Source: JAWVYT01 sp046483065
GTDB lineage: Bacteria; Gemmatimonadota; Gemmatimonadetes; Longimicrobiales; RSA9
Assembly (NCBI GenBank): GCA_046483065.1
Contig: JAWODW010000103.1
Coordinates: 1-64,000 of the forward strand
Direction: 5' to 3'
DNA: 64,000 bases
The notes under the pieces were generated by a model. The model ran no database searches. It had not been told where the DNA came from and was given only the letters and a program-made list of their open reading frames with translations. Shown here one piece after another: positions 1 through 6,740 of this stretch. The first letter of the stretch is position 1. The number at the start of each line of letters is the position of its first letter. A program made the translations under genes and the position numbers.

Positions 1-52
1 CGATGAGCCACCACCAGCGCTTGACGACTTCGAGGTATTGTTCTAGTTCCAT
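1..52 (-). CDS. 5' end of a Wzz-type chain-length determinant / exopolysaccharide gene (partial)
   Basis: Only the first 17 codons lie in the window; the gene runs off the left edge. The start MELEQYLEVVKRWW is the usual opening of Wzz-domain polysaccharide co-polymerases and capsular exopolysaccharide proteins, where a short acidic stretch precedes the first membrane helix. The ATG is preceded by CAGGAG at good spacing, and a TATAAT hexamer lies about 18 bases further upstream, so this is probably the first gene of an exopolysaccharide operon. With only 17 residues the family call rests on one short motif; another membrane protein is possible. Confidence 0.6.
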   Translation of the reverse strand, partial: MELEQYLEVVKRWWWLI

Positions 53-69
53 TGGTCTCCTGAGGGGAG

Positions 70-75
70 ATTATA
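70..75 (-). promoter_or_regulatory. -10 box of the exopolysaccharide gene promoter
   Basis: A perfect TATAAT on the minus strand lies 18 bases upstream of the ATG at 52, giving a very short leader that holds the ribosome-binding site. No convincing -35 hexamer is seen at 17 bp spacing; that position is taken by the palindrome at 89-104, which suggests activator dependence or repression there. Confidence 0.55.
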
Positions 76-88
76 ACACAAATGGTTA

Positions 89-104
89 GAAAACTCTAGT
101 TTTC
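89..104. promoter_or_regulatory. Perfect 7-bp inverted repeat over the -35 region, possible operator
   Basis: GAAAACT-CT-AGTTTTC is a perfect dyad centred about 24 bases upstream of the -10 box of the exopolysaccharide gene. Its AT content stands out in a GC-rich genome. The position would let a dimeric regulator occlude or replace the -35 contact. There is no evidence for which protein binds. Confidence 0.35.
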
Positions 105-175
105 AACGCAAGGGCGCAGGGGAGTGTGCCGCGGCAGCGACACACTTACGACACACTCTGGGCCCGTGCAGCCCG

Positions 176-216
176 AAAAACAGAGAGGGCCGCAACGGTG
201 TAAGTCGTTGCGGCCC
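176..216 (-). terminator. Rho-independent terminator after tRNA-Leu
   Basis: An 11-bp perfect stem (187-197 pairing with 206-216, 8-nt loop) is followed on the minus strand by a short spacer and five U residues (176-180). It sits directly downstream of the minus-strand tRNA-Leu. Confidence 0.85.
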
Positions 217-223
217 TTCACTA

Positions 224-307
224 TGCCGGGGGAGGGACTCGAACCCTCAAGGGATCACTCCCGCGCGATTTTGAGTCGCGTGCGTTTGCCGATTTCGCCA
301 CCCCGGC
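224..307 (-). tRNA. tRNA-Leu (anticodon CAA)
   Basis: The 84-nt class II tRNA folds with a 7-bp acceptor stem (GCCGGGG/CCCCGGC), D arm, 5-bp anticodon stem closing the loop CTCAAAA, a 4-bp variable arm and a 5-bp T stem with TTCGAGT loop. The anticodon CAA reads UUG. The discriminator base is A and CCA is not encoded. A TATCTT hexamer at 335-340 on the same strand is a candidate -10 box. A terminator follows at 176-216. Confidence 0.95.
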
Positions 308-393
308 GCAGCCCGACGCGTCAGGCCCGGGCCGAAGATAACGGCACGGCAGGTCCCCTTCCAGTCCGACCCCGAGGAGGGCCGCTGTGCGCG

Positions 394-438
394 GCTATTC
401 CAGGCCGTTCGGCGGGCTACTCCAGGCCCTTCGGCGGC
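394..438. repeat. Imperfect tandem duplication across a stop codon (two copies of about 23 bp)
   Basis: The segments 394-416 and 416-438 match at about 20 of 23 positions. The second copy contains the stop codon of the minus-strand gene ending at 417, and the first repeats the same sequence immediately downstream. It looks like a small slippage duplication at the 3' end of that gene. Confidence 0.6.
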
Positions 439-1052
439 CCCAGGATCTCCTTCAGGAGAACCGCCTGACGCAGGCCATCCGGGCTCCGCAGCGACCGCAT
501 GAGCGGGGACAGGCGTCGCTTCCGCTCCGGCTTCGGCCGGTCGAGGAGCCGGTGGAACGCCCGGTGCCGGGCCTCGGAGGTGGGGACCTCCCGTTCCAGC
601 GGCGGCGGTGCGGGGGTCTCCAGCGAGTACGCTTCCGGCCCTCGGTACTCGGCGGAGACCGGCTCGTGCTCTTCGGTCTCTTCGTCCACCACCCACGGCG
701 CCGAGCGCCAGTCCTCGGGCGCTTCGGCGGCCGTGTCCGGCCCGGCGTGTTCCCGCACGGGCTCCGGCGACTCTTCGGGCTCCATCGACCGCTGCACCCC
801 ACGCTCCCCCTCGGCGCCTCCCCCGGCCCCCGCACGCCGCTTCTCCCCGGTCATGACCTCCCACAGGTCGTCGGGAACCATGTCGGAGGCCGCACGGGGT
901 TCCTCGTCGGGTGCGGACCAGTCGGCATCGGCCTCGGCTCCGCTCCCCTCGCCCGGCTCGGAGTCCTCCGGCTTCCGGCGCTTCTTCAGGATCCCTTCCA
1001 TGATCGGGAAGAGGATGAAGAGGGCGATGAAGAGGATTTCGAAGAGGTCCAC
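417..1052 (-). CDS. Membrane-anchored acidic protein, last gene of the floA operon
   Basis: This 211-residue protein has one N-terminal membrane segment (about residues 3-20) followed by a basic KKRRK stop-transfer patch. A long, charged, proline- and glutamate-rich cytoplasmic region of low complexity follows, ending in a short basic helix. I recognise no catalytic domain. It starts at a GTG preceded by AGGGGAG, 3 bases after the floA stop, so it is almost certainly co-transcribed with floA and may be a microdomain partner or scaffold; that role is inference. A short tandem duplication spans its stop codon. Confidence 0.7.
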   Translation of the reverse strand: MDLFEILFIALFILFPIMEGILKKRRKPEDSEPGEGSGAEADADWSAPDEEPRAASDMVPDDLWEVMTGEKRRAGAGGGAEGERGVQRSMEPEESPEPVREHAGPDTAAEAPEDWRSAPWVVDEETEEHEPVSAEYRGPEAYSLETPAPPPLEREVPTSEARHRAFHRLLDRPKPERKRRLSPLMRSLRSPDGLRQAVLLKEILGPPKGLE

Positions 1053-1055
1053 CGG

Positions 1056-2057
1056 TCAGCTCCCCTGCTCCTCTTCCCGGGACTCCTCGCTCGACTCGCT
1101 GGCGATGGCGTTACGCATCTCCGTATCCGCATTCACATTGCGGTACTTCACGTAATCCATGATCCCGAGGTTCCCGCTCCGGAACGCCTCCGCCATGGCC
1201 TGGGGCACCTGGGCCTCGGCTTCCACCACCCGGGCGCGCATCTCCTGCACCCGGGCCTTCATCTCCTGCTCGACGGCCACCGCCATGGCCCTCCGCTCCT
1301 CGGCCTTGGCCTGTGCGATCCGCTTATCCGCCTCCGCCTGGTCGGTCTGGAGCTCCGCGCCGATGTTCTTGCCCACGTCCACGTCGGCGATATCGATGGA
1401 GAGGATCTCGTAGGCCGTCCCCGAGTCGAGCCCTTTCCCGAGGACGGTCTTCGAGATGTTGTCGGGGTTCTCCAGCACGGCCTTGTGGGAGTTGGCCGAG
1501 CCGATGGTCGAGACGATCCCTTCCCCGACCCGGGCCAGGATGGTGTCCTCGCCGGCACCACCGACGAGGCGATTGATGTTGGCCCGTACCGTCACCCGGG
1601 CGATAGCGATGAGCTGGATCCCATCCTTCGCCATGGCCGCCACTTTCGGCGTGTTGATGACCTTCGGGTTCACCGACACCTTCACGGCCTCGAGCACGTC
1701 TCGGCCGGCCAGATCGATGGCCGCCGCCTGCTGGAACGGCAGCTCGATGCTCGCCTTGTCCGCACTGATCAGCGCCTTCACCACCCGATCCACGTGACCG
1801 CCGGCCAGGTAGTGGGCCTCGAGCTCCCGCGTAGTCAGCGTCAGCCCCGCCTTCGTTGCGTTGATCAGCGGGCGGACCACCGCCGCCGGGTTCACCTTCC
1901 GCAGCCGCATCCCCACCAGGTCGCCGATACCGACGGACACGCCGGCGGAGACGGCCTCCACCCAGAGCCGGACCGGGACGGCCCATACCAGGAGGGCGAT
2001 CAGGAGCACCGCGCCCACGAGGAGCAGCGGCGTCAATAGAGCTGTGCCTTCCACCAT
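1056..2057 (-). CDS. floA: Flotillin-like protein FloA (YqfA family)
   Basis: FloA proteins of this family insert a hydrophobic hairpin into the inner face of the cytoplasmic membrane and organise functional lipid microdomains with NfeD partners. The 333-residue length is normal. Residues about 8-30 form the membrane segment, followed by the SPFH-type region with the family signature GIGDLVGMRLRKVNP. An Ala/Glu-rich region (DQAEADKRIAQAKAEERR) gives coiled-coil oligomerisation, and the tail ends MDYVKYRNVNADTEMRNAI. The gene lies 27 bp after nfeD and 3 bp before the acidic membrane protein, the classical nfeD-floA arrangement. Confidence 0.95.
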   Translation of the reverse strand: MVEGTALLTPLLLVGAVLLIALLVWAVPVRLWVEAVSAGVSVGIGDLVGMRLRKVNPAAVVRPLINATKAGLTLTTRELEAHYLAGGHVDRVVKALISADKASIELPFQQAAAIDLAGRDVLEAVKVSVNPKVINTPKVAAMAKDGIQLIAIARVTVRANINRLVGGAGEDTILARVGEGIVSTIGSANSHKAVLENPDNISKTVLGKGLDSGTAYEILSIDIADVDVGKNIGAELQTDQAEADKRIAQAKAEERRAMAVAVEQEMKARVQEMRARVVEAEAQVPQAMAEAFRSGNLGIMDYVKYRNVNADTEMRNAIASESSEESREEEQGS

Positions 2058-2084
2058 GTTACGACTCCGTTCGGATTGTCTTGG

Positions 2085-3506
2085 TCAGTGGTTGCGTCCC
2101 GCGGTTTCGCTACCGGCTTCCGGGGCTTCGTCCTCGGGGGCCCCGTCGGCGGATGCATCCACGGCCCGGACCACATGTCGATAGCCTTCCGCACGCATGA
2201 TCTCGATGGGCGTGCCGGCCGTGAGCCAGCCCTCTTCGGCGACGATGTCGATCCGCTCATCGGCGAACTTCCCCACGCCCGCCGGGCGGAGGTCCGTCAC
2301 CGCCACACCCCGCAACCCCACCAGTTCCTGGCGGACCAGCGCGGACAGGTAGCCCTCGTCCCGGCCCGTGTCCTCACCCAGGAGGATCCCCGACCGCCAC
2401 AGGCGGGTGTTGGACGGCAACGTCTTGAGCAGTGCCCACGCGCTGACCAGCATGATCAGGACGGCCGATGACAGGATCATCGCCGCCTGGCTGTGATCCG
2501 CGAGCGTGGACAGGCTCCCCACCAGGCTCAGGTAGATGCCCGCCAGAATCCCGCCGATCCCCAGGATCCCGAAGATACCGAAACCCGGTACGATGAACGC
2601 CTCCACGCCGAGCAGAACGAGCCCCACGCCGAGGAGGATCATCTCCTCCATCCCGGCCAGCCCCACCAGGTAGTGCCCGCCGAAGAAGAGAGCGAGCGCT
2701 ATGCCCCCGGCAGCACCGGCGAGCCCGAACGTGGGCGTCTTGATCTCCACCAGGATGCCGAGGAAGCCCAACGAGAGGAGGAACGGCGCCACCACCGGGT
2801 GGGTCAGGAACCGAACGACGCCTTCGGCCCAGTTGAGTTCGGAGTCCACCACGCGGTCCACCGAGATGCCGGCCTGGCGGAACGCGTCCTCGAGATCGTC
2901 CACCGAGTGGGCATAGCCGATGGCCACGGCCTCATCGGTGGTCAGGGTCAGCAGCTTGCCCGCGTCCACCACGCCCTCCACCTCAATGGACTCGTCCACC
3001 ATGGCCTCGGCCACCGCCGGGTCCAGCCCGCGCCGCTCGGCCAACGCCCGCATCTCGCTCCGCATGGCGCTGACGATCTTCTCCGGCGCCTTCTGGCCCT
3101 CTCCGGTCACCGGCGTGGCGGCCCCCATGACGGCGCCCGTACGCATGTAAACGGCATCCGCGGACAGGGCGATCATGGCGCCGGCGGAGAACGCCCGGCG
3201 ATTTACGTACGCGATCACCGGGATCTCCGTGTTCTCCACGGCGTTCACGATCCGCTGCGCCGCATCCACTCTCCCGCCGGGCGTCTCGAGCTCCAGGACG
3301 GCTGCCACGGCGCCCATGGTCTGAGCCTCGTTCAGGCTCCGCTCGATGAAGGGCGCCAGCCCCAGCTCGATCACGCCGGTGACGGGGATGCGATAGACCA
3401 TCCGGTCGGAGACCGGTGCCGCCGGCTCCTCGGCGCACGCCGCCATCCCACCCAGCACCAGCACGGCTGCCGCCAGCAGCCCGAGTGCTCCCGGTCGCTT
3501 CGTCAT
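2085..3506 (-). CDS. nfeD: NfeD-family membrane-bound serine protease (long form)
   Basis: The 473-residue long form carries a signal or lipoprotein-like leader (Cys24). A ClpP-like domain (about 36-230) contains the conserved RAFSAGA stretch with candidate nucleophile Ser107 and the general base Lys139 in GEGQKAP. Four to five membrane helices (about 255-385) and a C-terminal OB-fold NfeD domain (about 400-455) follow. Members of this family cleave stomatin/flotillin partners or assist them, which fits the floA gene downstream. The ATG overlaps the preceding lipoprotein stop as ATGA, indicating translational coupling. Confidence 0.92.
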   Translation of the reverse strand: MTKRPGALGLLAAAVLVLGGMAACAEEPAAPVSDRMVYRIPVTGVIELGLAPFIERSLNEAQTMGAVAAVLELETPGGRVDAAQRIVNAVENTEIPVIAYVNRRAFSAGAMIALSADAVYMRTGAVMGAATPVTGEGQKAPEKIVSAMRSEMRALAERRGLDPAVAEAMVDESIEVEGVVDAGKLLTLTTDEAVAIGYAHSVDDLEDAFRQAGISVDRVVDSELNWAEGVVRFLTHPVVAPFLLSLGFLGILVEIKTPTFGLAGAAGGIALALFFGGHYLVGLAGMEEMILLGVGLVLLGVEAFIVPGFGIFGILGIGGILAGIYLSLVGSLSTLADHSQAAMILSSAVLIMLVSAWALLKTLPSNTRLWRSGILLGEDTGRDEGYLSALVRQELVGLRGVAVTDLRPAGVGKFADERIDIVAEEGWLTAGTPIEIMRAEGYRHVVRAVDASADGAPEDEAPEAGSETAGRNH

Positions 3507-4237
3507 GATCCCTCCACCAGGTGGACGGCGTAGTAGGCCCGCTGGATCGCCAGCAGGTACTCCCCCTCCGTTACGGCCTGCTCCGCCCAGTCCTTCAATC
3601 GCTCCGCCCGCTCCAGCGCTCGCTCCGTGGCCCGCGTCGCGCCTTCTCCGGGCGGACCACGACGGCTCACGGCCCGACTCGCCTCCTCCACCAGTTTCAC
3701 GGCCACGAACCGCGGCGTGGTCTCCACGAGCTCCGACATGGCCAGCAGCAGGTAGTAGCGGCGGCGACGATCCTCCCCGGCCGAGGCCTCGGAACGAGCC
3801 AGATAGCGCCGGGCGGCCACGATCCGTTCCTGCACATCGGGAAGCCGGAGCTGCTGGAGCATGCGCTCCACAGTCACCATCCACTCTTCCATCCCGTCCC
3901 GCGCCGCGCTCCACTCCTCCTCGGGGACCGATCCGACCAACACGGGGAGGGCGTACCCGACCGCCAGTCGACGACGGGAGTCGGCACGCCCGTCGGTCAG
4001 CGCTCCGGCGGCCCACAGCTCCTGGGCCCGCAGCAGGATCGCCCGCTCCCGGACGTTCCCGGGACTGGCCTCCGCCAGGAGGTCGGGCAGCATGGGGAGC
4101 TGCCGGGCGGACTCCATAACGGCCTCGGCCTCCGCCGACTCCAGGAAGGCATCCGGATCGGTGACATCGTCGTCGCAACCGGCCACTCCGGCCAGGACGA
4201 GGATCAGCAGTGTCGGGAACGAAAGGCCGTATCGCAC
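3503..4237 (-). CDS. Alpha-helical lipoprotein of unknown function, first gene of the nfeD-floA operon
   Basis: This 244-residue protein starts at GTG 4237, chosen because it opens a clear lipoprotein signal (hydrophobic core then LAGVAGC, Cys21) and lies 32 bases below a TTGCCG-N17-TAGCTT promoter. The mature part is Arg/Ala/Glu-rich and almost wholly helical, with repeated helical pairs resembling a solute-exposed helical bundle. I recognise no enzymatic motif. Its stop overlaps the nfeD start (ATGA), so it is made with NfeD and may act on the outer side of the same complex; that role is inferred from position only. Confidence 0.75.
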   Translation of the reverse strand: MRYGLSFPTLLILVLAGVAGCDDDVTDPDAFLESAEAEAVMESARQLPMLPDLLAEASPGNVRERAILLRAQELWAAGALTDGRADSRRRLAVGYALPVLVGSVPEEEWSAARDGMEEWMVTVERMLQQLRLPDVQERIVAARRYLARSEASAGEDRRRRYYLLLAMSELVETTPRFVAVKLVEEASRAVSRRGPPGEGATRATERALERAERLKDWAEQAVTEGEYLLAIQRAYYAVHLVEGS

Positions 4238-4556
4238 GGTGTGCTCGAGAGTGGGAAAATCTGCTCGAAAGCTATTCCCGGTGCGGGTTTCCGGCAAGCG
4301 GGTCGGGGTTGACCGAGCGTTCGTTCGCCCCCTAAGCTTTGAGTCTGTTCTAGCGGCGAGCGCGCCTTCCTTTCCCGCAGGCCGGGCGACGGGGCCTACG
4401 GCCCATGGCCTGCTATATTGGGAGTGCCGTAGCCGGCGTGGAGCCCGACAGCTTGGGGCTGGACCCGATCCCCGCCACGCGGAAAGTGCCGGACCGGACC
4501 GGGCCAACGTGAACGGCGGAGCCATCGCCCTGGAGCCTCGTGGAAACCGAGGGATC
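4238..4556. other. Divergent intergenic region (lipoprotein operon / enoyl-CoA hydratase)
   Basis: This 319-bp spacer separates two divergent genes. It holds the minus-strand promoter at 4269-4297. For the plus strand I see TTGACC at 4309-4314 with a weak TAAGCT 18 bases on, and an isolated TATATT at 4414-4419 without a matching -35. I cannot decide which serves the hydratase. No small ORF or RNA is supported. Confidence 0.5.
4269..4297 (-). promoter_or_regulatory. Promoter of the lipoprotein-nfeD-floA operon
   Basis: TTGCCG (4292-4297), a 17-bp spacer and TAGCTT (4269-4274) on the minus strand. The same TAGCTT -10 occurs in the panBCD promoter. The predicted start is about 25 bases before the GTG at 4237. 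Confidence 0.6.
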
Positions 4557-5351
4557 ATGACGGACGAAAACAGCACCATCCTGGTGGAGCGGGACGGAAA
4601 CCTGGGCTGGATCCGGATCAACCGCCCCGAGCGGCTGAACGCCCTCGCCGGCGACATGCGCGACCGGCTCGAGGCGGGCCTCGCCGAGCTGGACGCCGAC
4701 GAGAGCGTGCGCTGCGTGGCCATTACCGGCGTGGGAAGGGCGTTCTGCACCGGCGGCGACATGCGCTACATGGCCGACCTGGCCGAGGCCGGCGACAGTG
4801 AAGGCTTCAGCGAGCTCGTGGACGCCGGTGTCCGCGTGATCAAGCGTATCGACGAGATGCGGAAGCCCGTGATCGCGGCAGTCAACGGCACCGCCTCCGG
4901 CGCCGGTGCATCTCTGGCGCTGGCCTGCGACATACGGGTCGCGAGCCAGAACGCCAGCATCGGCCTCACCTTCACCCGCATCGGCCTCCACCCTGACTGG
5001 GGCGGCGCGTACTTCCTCCCCCGCCTCATCGGCTCCGCCGTGGCCGCCGAGCTCATCTTCACCGGCGGCATGATCAACGCCCGCAGAGCCGAGCGGTTCG
5101 GCCTCGTAAACAAGGTGGTCCCGGCCGACGAGCTCGAAGGCGCCGTCGAGGGACTGGCCGGCCAGATCGCCGGCGGCCCGCCCGACGTCATCGCCCACGC
5201 CAAGCGGACCCTCCGCCGCAGCCTGGCCGCCGACCTCGACGAGATCCTGGAGATGGAGCGAGAGGCCCAGATCCACGCCTTCGAGTCCGACGACTTCGCC
5301 GAGGGAGTTAGGGCGTTCCTCGAAAAGCGATCGCCCCGGTTCGGCGGGTGA
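4557..5351 (+). CDS. Enoyl-CoA hydratase/isomerase family protein
   Basis: This 264-residue crotonase-fold enzyme has INRPERLNAL near the N-terminus. Its first oxyanion-hole motif is GRAFCTGGDMRYM (about 60-72), and NGTASGAGASLALACDIRVAS (about 110-130) carries the second. The usual hydratase glutamates are not both evident: one candidate position reads IGLTFTRIGLHPDWGG, as in several hydratase/isomerase paralogues. It may therefore be an isomerase or act on unusual CoA substrates. It is monocistronic, divergent from the floA operon and convergent with the CGGC gene. The start ATG was chosen because homology begins there. Confidence 0.85.
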   Translation: MTDENSTILVERDGNLGWIRINRPERLNALAGDMRDRLEAGLAELDADESVRCVAITGVGRAFCTGGDMRYMADLAEAGDSEGFSELVDAGVRVIKRIDEMRKPVIAAVNGTASGAGASLALACDIRVASQNASIGLTFTRIGLHPDWGGAYFLPRLIGSAVAAELIFTGGMINARRAERFGLVNKVVPADELEGAVEGLAGQIAGGPPDVIAHAKRTLRRSLAADLDEILEMEREAQIHAFESDDFAEGVRAFLEKRSPRFGG

Positions 5352-5428
5352 GGCCGTGAGCGCAGACGCCGTCCCCGGAGGCGGGATGGTGCTCAAACGC
5401 GAGGTCGGCTCGCGCGGTCTCCACTCCA

Positions 5429-5857
5429 TCAGTCGTACGACGTCCGGACCTCCGTGTTGGCCAGGAGCTGGGGCGCCGCCGCCAGCGTGTCCAGCGAGGA
5501 AAGCTCGGCGTGCACGGTCAGGTATTTCTCCGGAATCGGGTGCGTGCCCACCACCACAGGAACACCGTACCGGCTTTCGATGAACTCCTTGAAGTAGCCC
5601 GTCCATGGACACGGGGGATACCCCACCACGAAACCCGTGGCCAGGTGGATCGCCTCGGCGCCGTTCTTCACCATCTCCTCCGGCACGTACTCGATGTTCC
5701 CGCCGGGGCACCCACCGCAGCTCGTGAACCCCACGATCTCCACCACCTCTTCCTCCGCATACTGCCCGAACCCGCCGACGCGCTCCCGTGCCGCCCGGAA
5801 ACACTTCCCCCCGGCGCACCCCCGGTATCGGTCGCAGATGATGATCCCGATCTTCAT
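5429..5857 (-). CDS. CGGC-domain protein, putative metal-binding
   Basis: This 142-residue protein opens with MKIGIIICDRYRGCAGGKCF and has FTSCGGCPGGN around residues 45-55, the Cys-rich motif that defines the CGGC domain. Another cysteine lies in GYPPCPW (about 80-86). Six or more cysteines in a small soluble protein suggest iron-sulfur or other metal binding, and the family is often found in anaerobes or near metal genes. No partner gene is visible; the neighbours are unrelated. Its biochemical role is unknown. Confidence 0.8.
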   Translation of the reverse strand: MKIGIIICDRYRGCAGGKCFRAARERVGGFGQYAEEEVVEIVGFTSCGGCPGGNIEYVPEEMVKNGAEAIHLATGFVVGYPPCPWTGYFKEFIESRYGVPVVVGTHPIPEKYLTVHAELSSLDTLAAAPQLLANTEVRTSYD

Positions 5858-6006
5858 GGTCCGCTCCCCGTCGAGCCCCTACCGATTCTCGCGAAATACT
5901 CGCGAGTATGCCGATCCACTATACGGCCGCGCGGAACCGGCCCGCAAGGTGCGACAGAGAGGATACCCCACGGTATGGCAATCCCGGATGACCGAGACAA
6001 CGATAC

Positions 6007-6043
6007 GAAAAGAGCCCCTCGCGACTGTGGTCGCGAGGGGCTC
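6007..6043 (-). terminator. Terminator of the rplU-rpmA operon
   Basis: A 14-bp perfect stem (6012-6025 with 6030-6043, TGTG on the plus strand as loop) is followed on the minus strand by UCUUUUCG. It lies about 37 bases beyond the rpmA stop. Confidence 0.88.
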
Positions 6044-6079
6044 ATATTGTGCTGGGACGCCGGGCGTTCCGCCGCTGCG

Positions 6080-6334
6080 CTACTCGGGGTAGACCGACAC
6101 CTGCTTCCGGTCCCGACCCCTGCGTTCGAACGTCACGATCCCGTCGGCGGTGGCGAACAACGTGTCATCCTTGCCACGGCCCACGTTGTGGCCCGGGTGG
6201 AACTTGGTCCCCCGCTGGCGCACGATGATGTTGCCGGCGATGACGCGTTCGCCCCCGAACTTCTTCACGCCCAGGTACTGTGCGTTCGAATCGCGTCCGT
6301 TCCGTGTCGATCCTACACCCTTCTTATGTGCCAT
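6080..6334 (-). CDS. rpmA: 50S ribosomal protein L27
   Basis: The protein has 84 residues, normal for bL27, beginning MAHKKGVGSTRNGRDS and containing GNIIVRQRGTKFHPG, both diagnostic. bL27 lies at the peptidyl transferase centre with its N-terminus near the tRNA acceptor ends. There is no N-terminal cleavage extension of the Firmicutes kind. It follows rplU by 11 bp and is closed by the hairpin at 6007-6043. The longer ORF upstream of this ATG is only read-through of the spacer. Confidence 0.98.
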   Translation of the reverse strand: MAHKKGVGSTRNGRDSNAQYLGVKKFGGERVIAGNIIVRQRGTKFHPGHNVGRGKDDTLFATADGIVTFERRGRDRKQVSVYPE

Positions 6335-6345
6335 CGGCGTCCTCC

Positions 6346-6660
6346 CTACCCTGCGTTGATCTCGTCGATGCGGATGGCCGTGTACTTCTGCCGGTGGCCC
6401 TGCTTCCGGCGGTAGTCCTTGCGCCGCTTCCACTTGAAGACGATGACTTTCTTGCCCTTGCCGTGCTCCATCACCTCGCCGGTGACGCTGGCGCCCTCGA
6501 CGGTCGGCTGGCCCACCTTCACACCGTCGTCGGTGTGGGTGATCAGTACATCGTCGAAGGTGACGGCCTCACCGACCTCGGCGGCCATGGACGGCACCTT
6601 GATCGTCTCACCGGGCTCGGCCCGGAACTGTTTCCCGCCTGTGCGGATGATCGCGTACAT
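6346..6660 (-). CDS. rplU: 50S ribosomal protein L21
   Basis: The protein has 104 residues beginning MYAIIRTGGKQFRAEPGE, the invariant bL21 opening, and ending with the basic segment KWKRRKDYRRKQGHRQ. It binds 23S rRNA early in large-subunit assembly. The ATG at 6660 has GAGG at good spacing, and the 8-codon upstream extension of the frame is not conserved. It has its own promoter at 6694-6722 and is co-transcribed with rpmA; rng lies immediately upstream. Confidence 0.98.
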   Translation of the reverse strand: MYAIIRTGGKQFRAEPGETIKVPSMAAEVGEAVTFDDVLITHTDDGVKVGQPTVEGASVTGEVMEHGKGKKVIVFKWKRRKDYRRKQGHRQKYTAIRIDEINAG

Positions 6661-6693
6661 GTGCCTCGTATTGGGTTCAATCACAGACAGCGG

Positions 6694-6722
6694 AATGTGT
6701 CAGGGTCTCGCGTCTACGTCAA
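6694..6722 (-). promoter_or_regulatory. Promoter of rplU-rpmA
   Basis: TTGACG (6717-6722), 17 bp, CACATT (6694-6699) on the minus strand in the rng-rplU spacer. The predicted leader is about 28 nt and contains the ribosome-binding site. Confidence 0.55.
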
Positions 6723-6740
6723 CCCTCTGCCCTGTCTGCG

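Noticed and set aside
387..2039. Long plus-strand open frame opposite floA
   Set aside because: High-GC antisense shadow: the minus strand encodes recognisable FloA; the frame has no domain and is His/Arg/Gly-rich.
4413..5819. Minus-strand frame opposite the enoyl-CoA hydratase
   Set aside because: The plus strand encodes a full crotonase; the frame is a shadow.
6661..6740. Ribosomal-protein leader RNA before rplU
   Set aside because: Only about 28 nt of leader is predicted and no L21-leader fold is visible.
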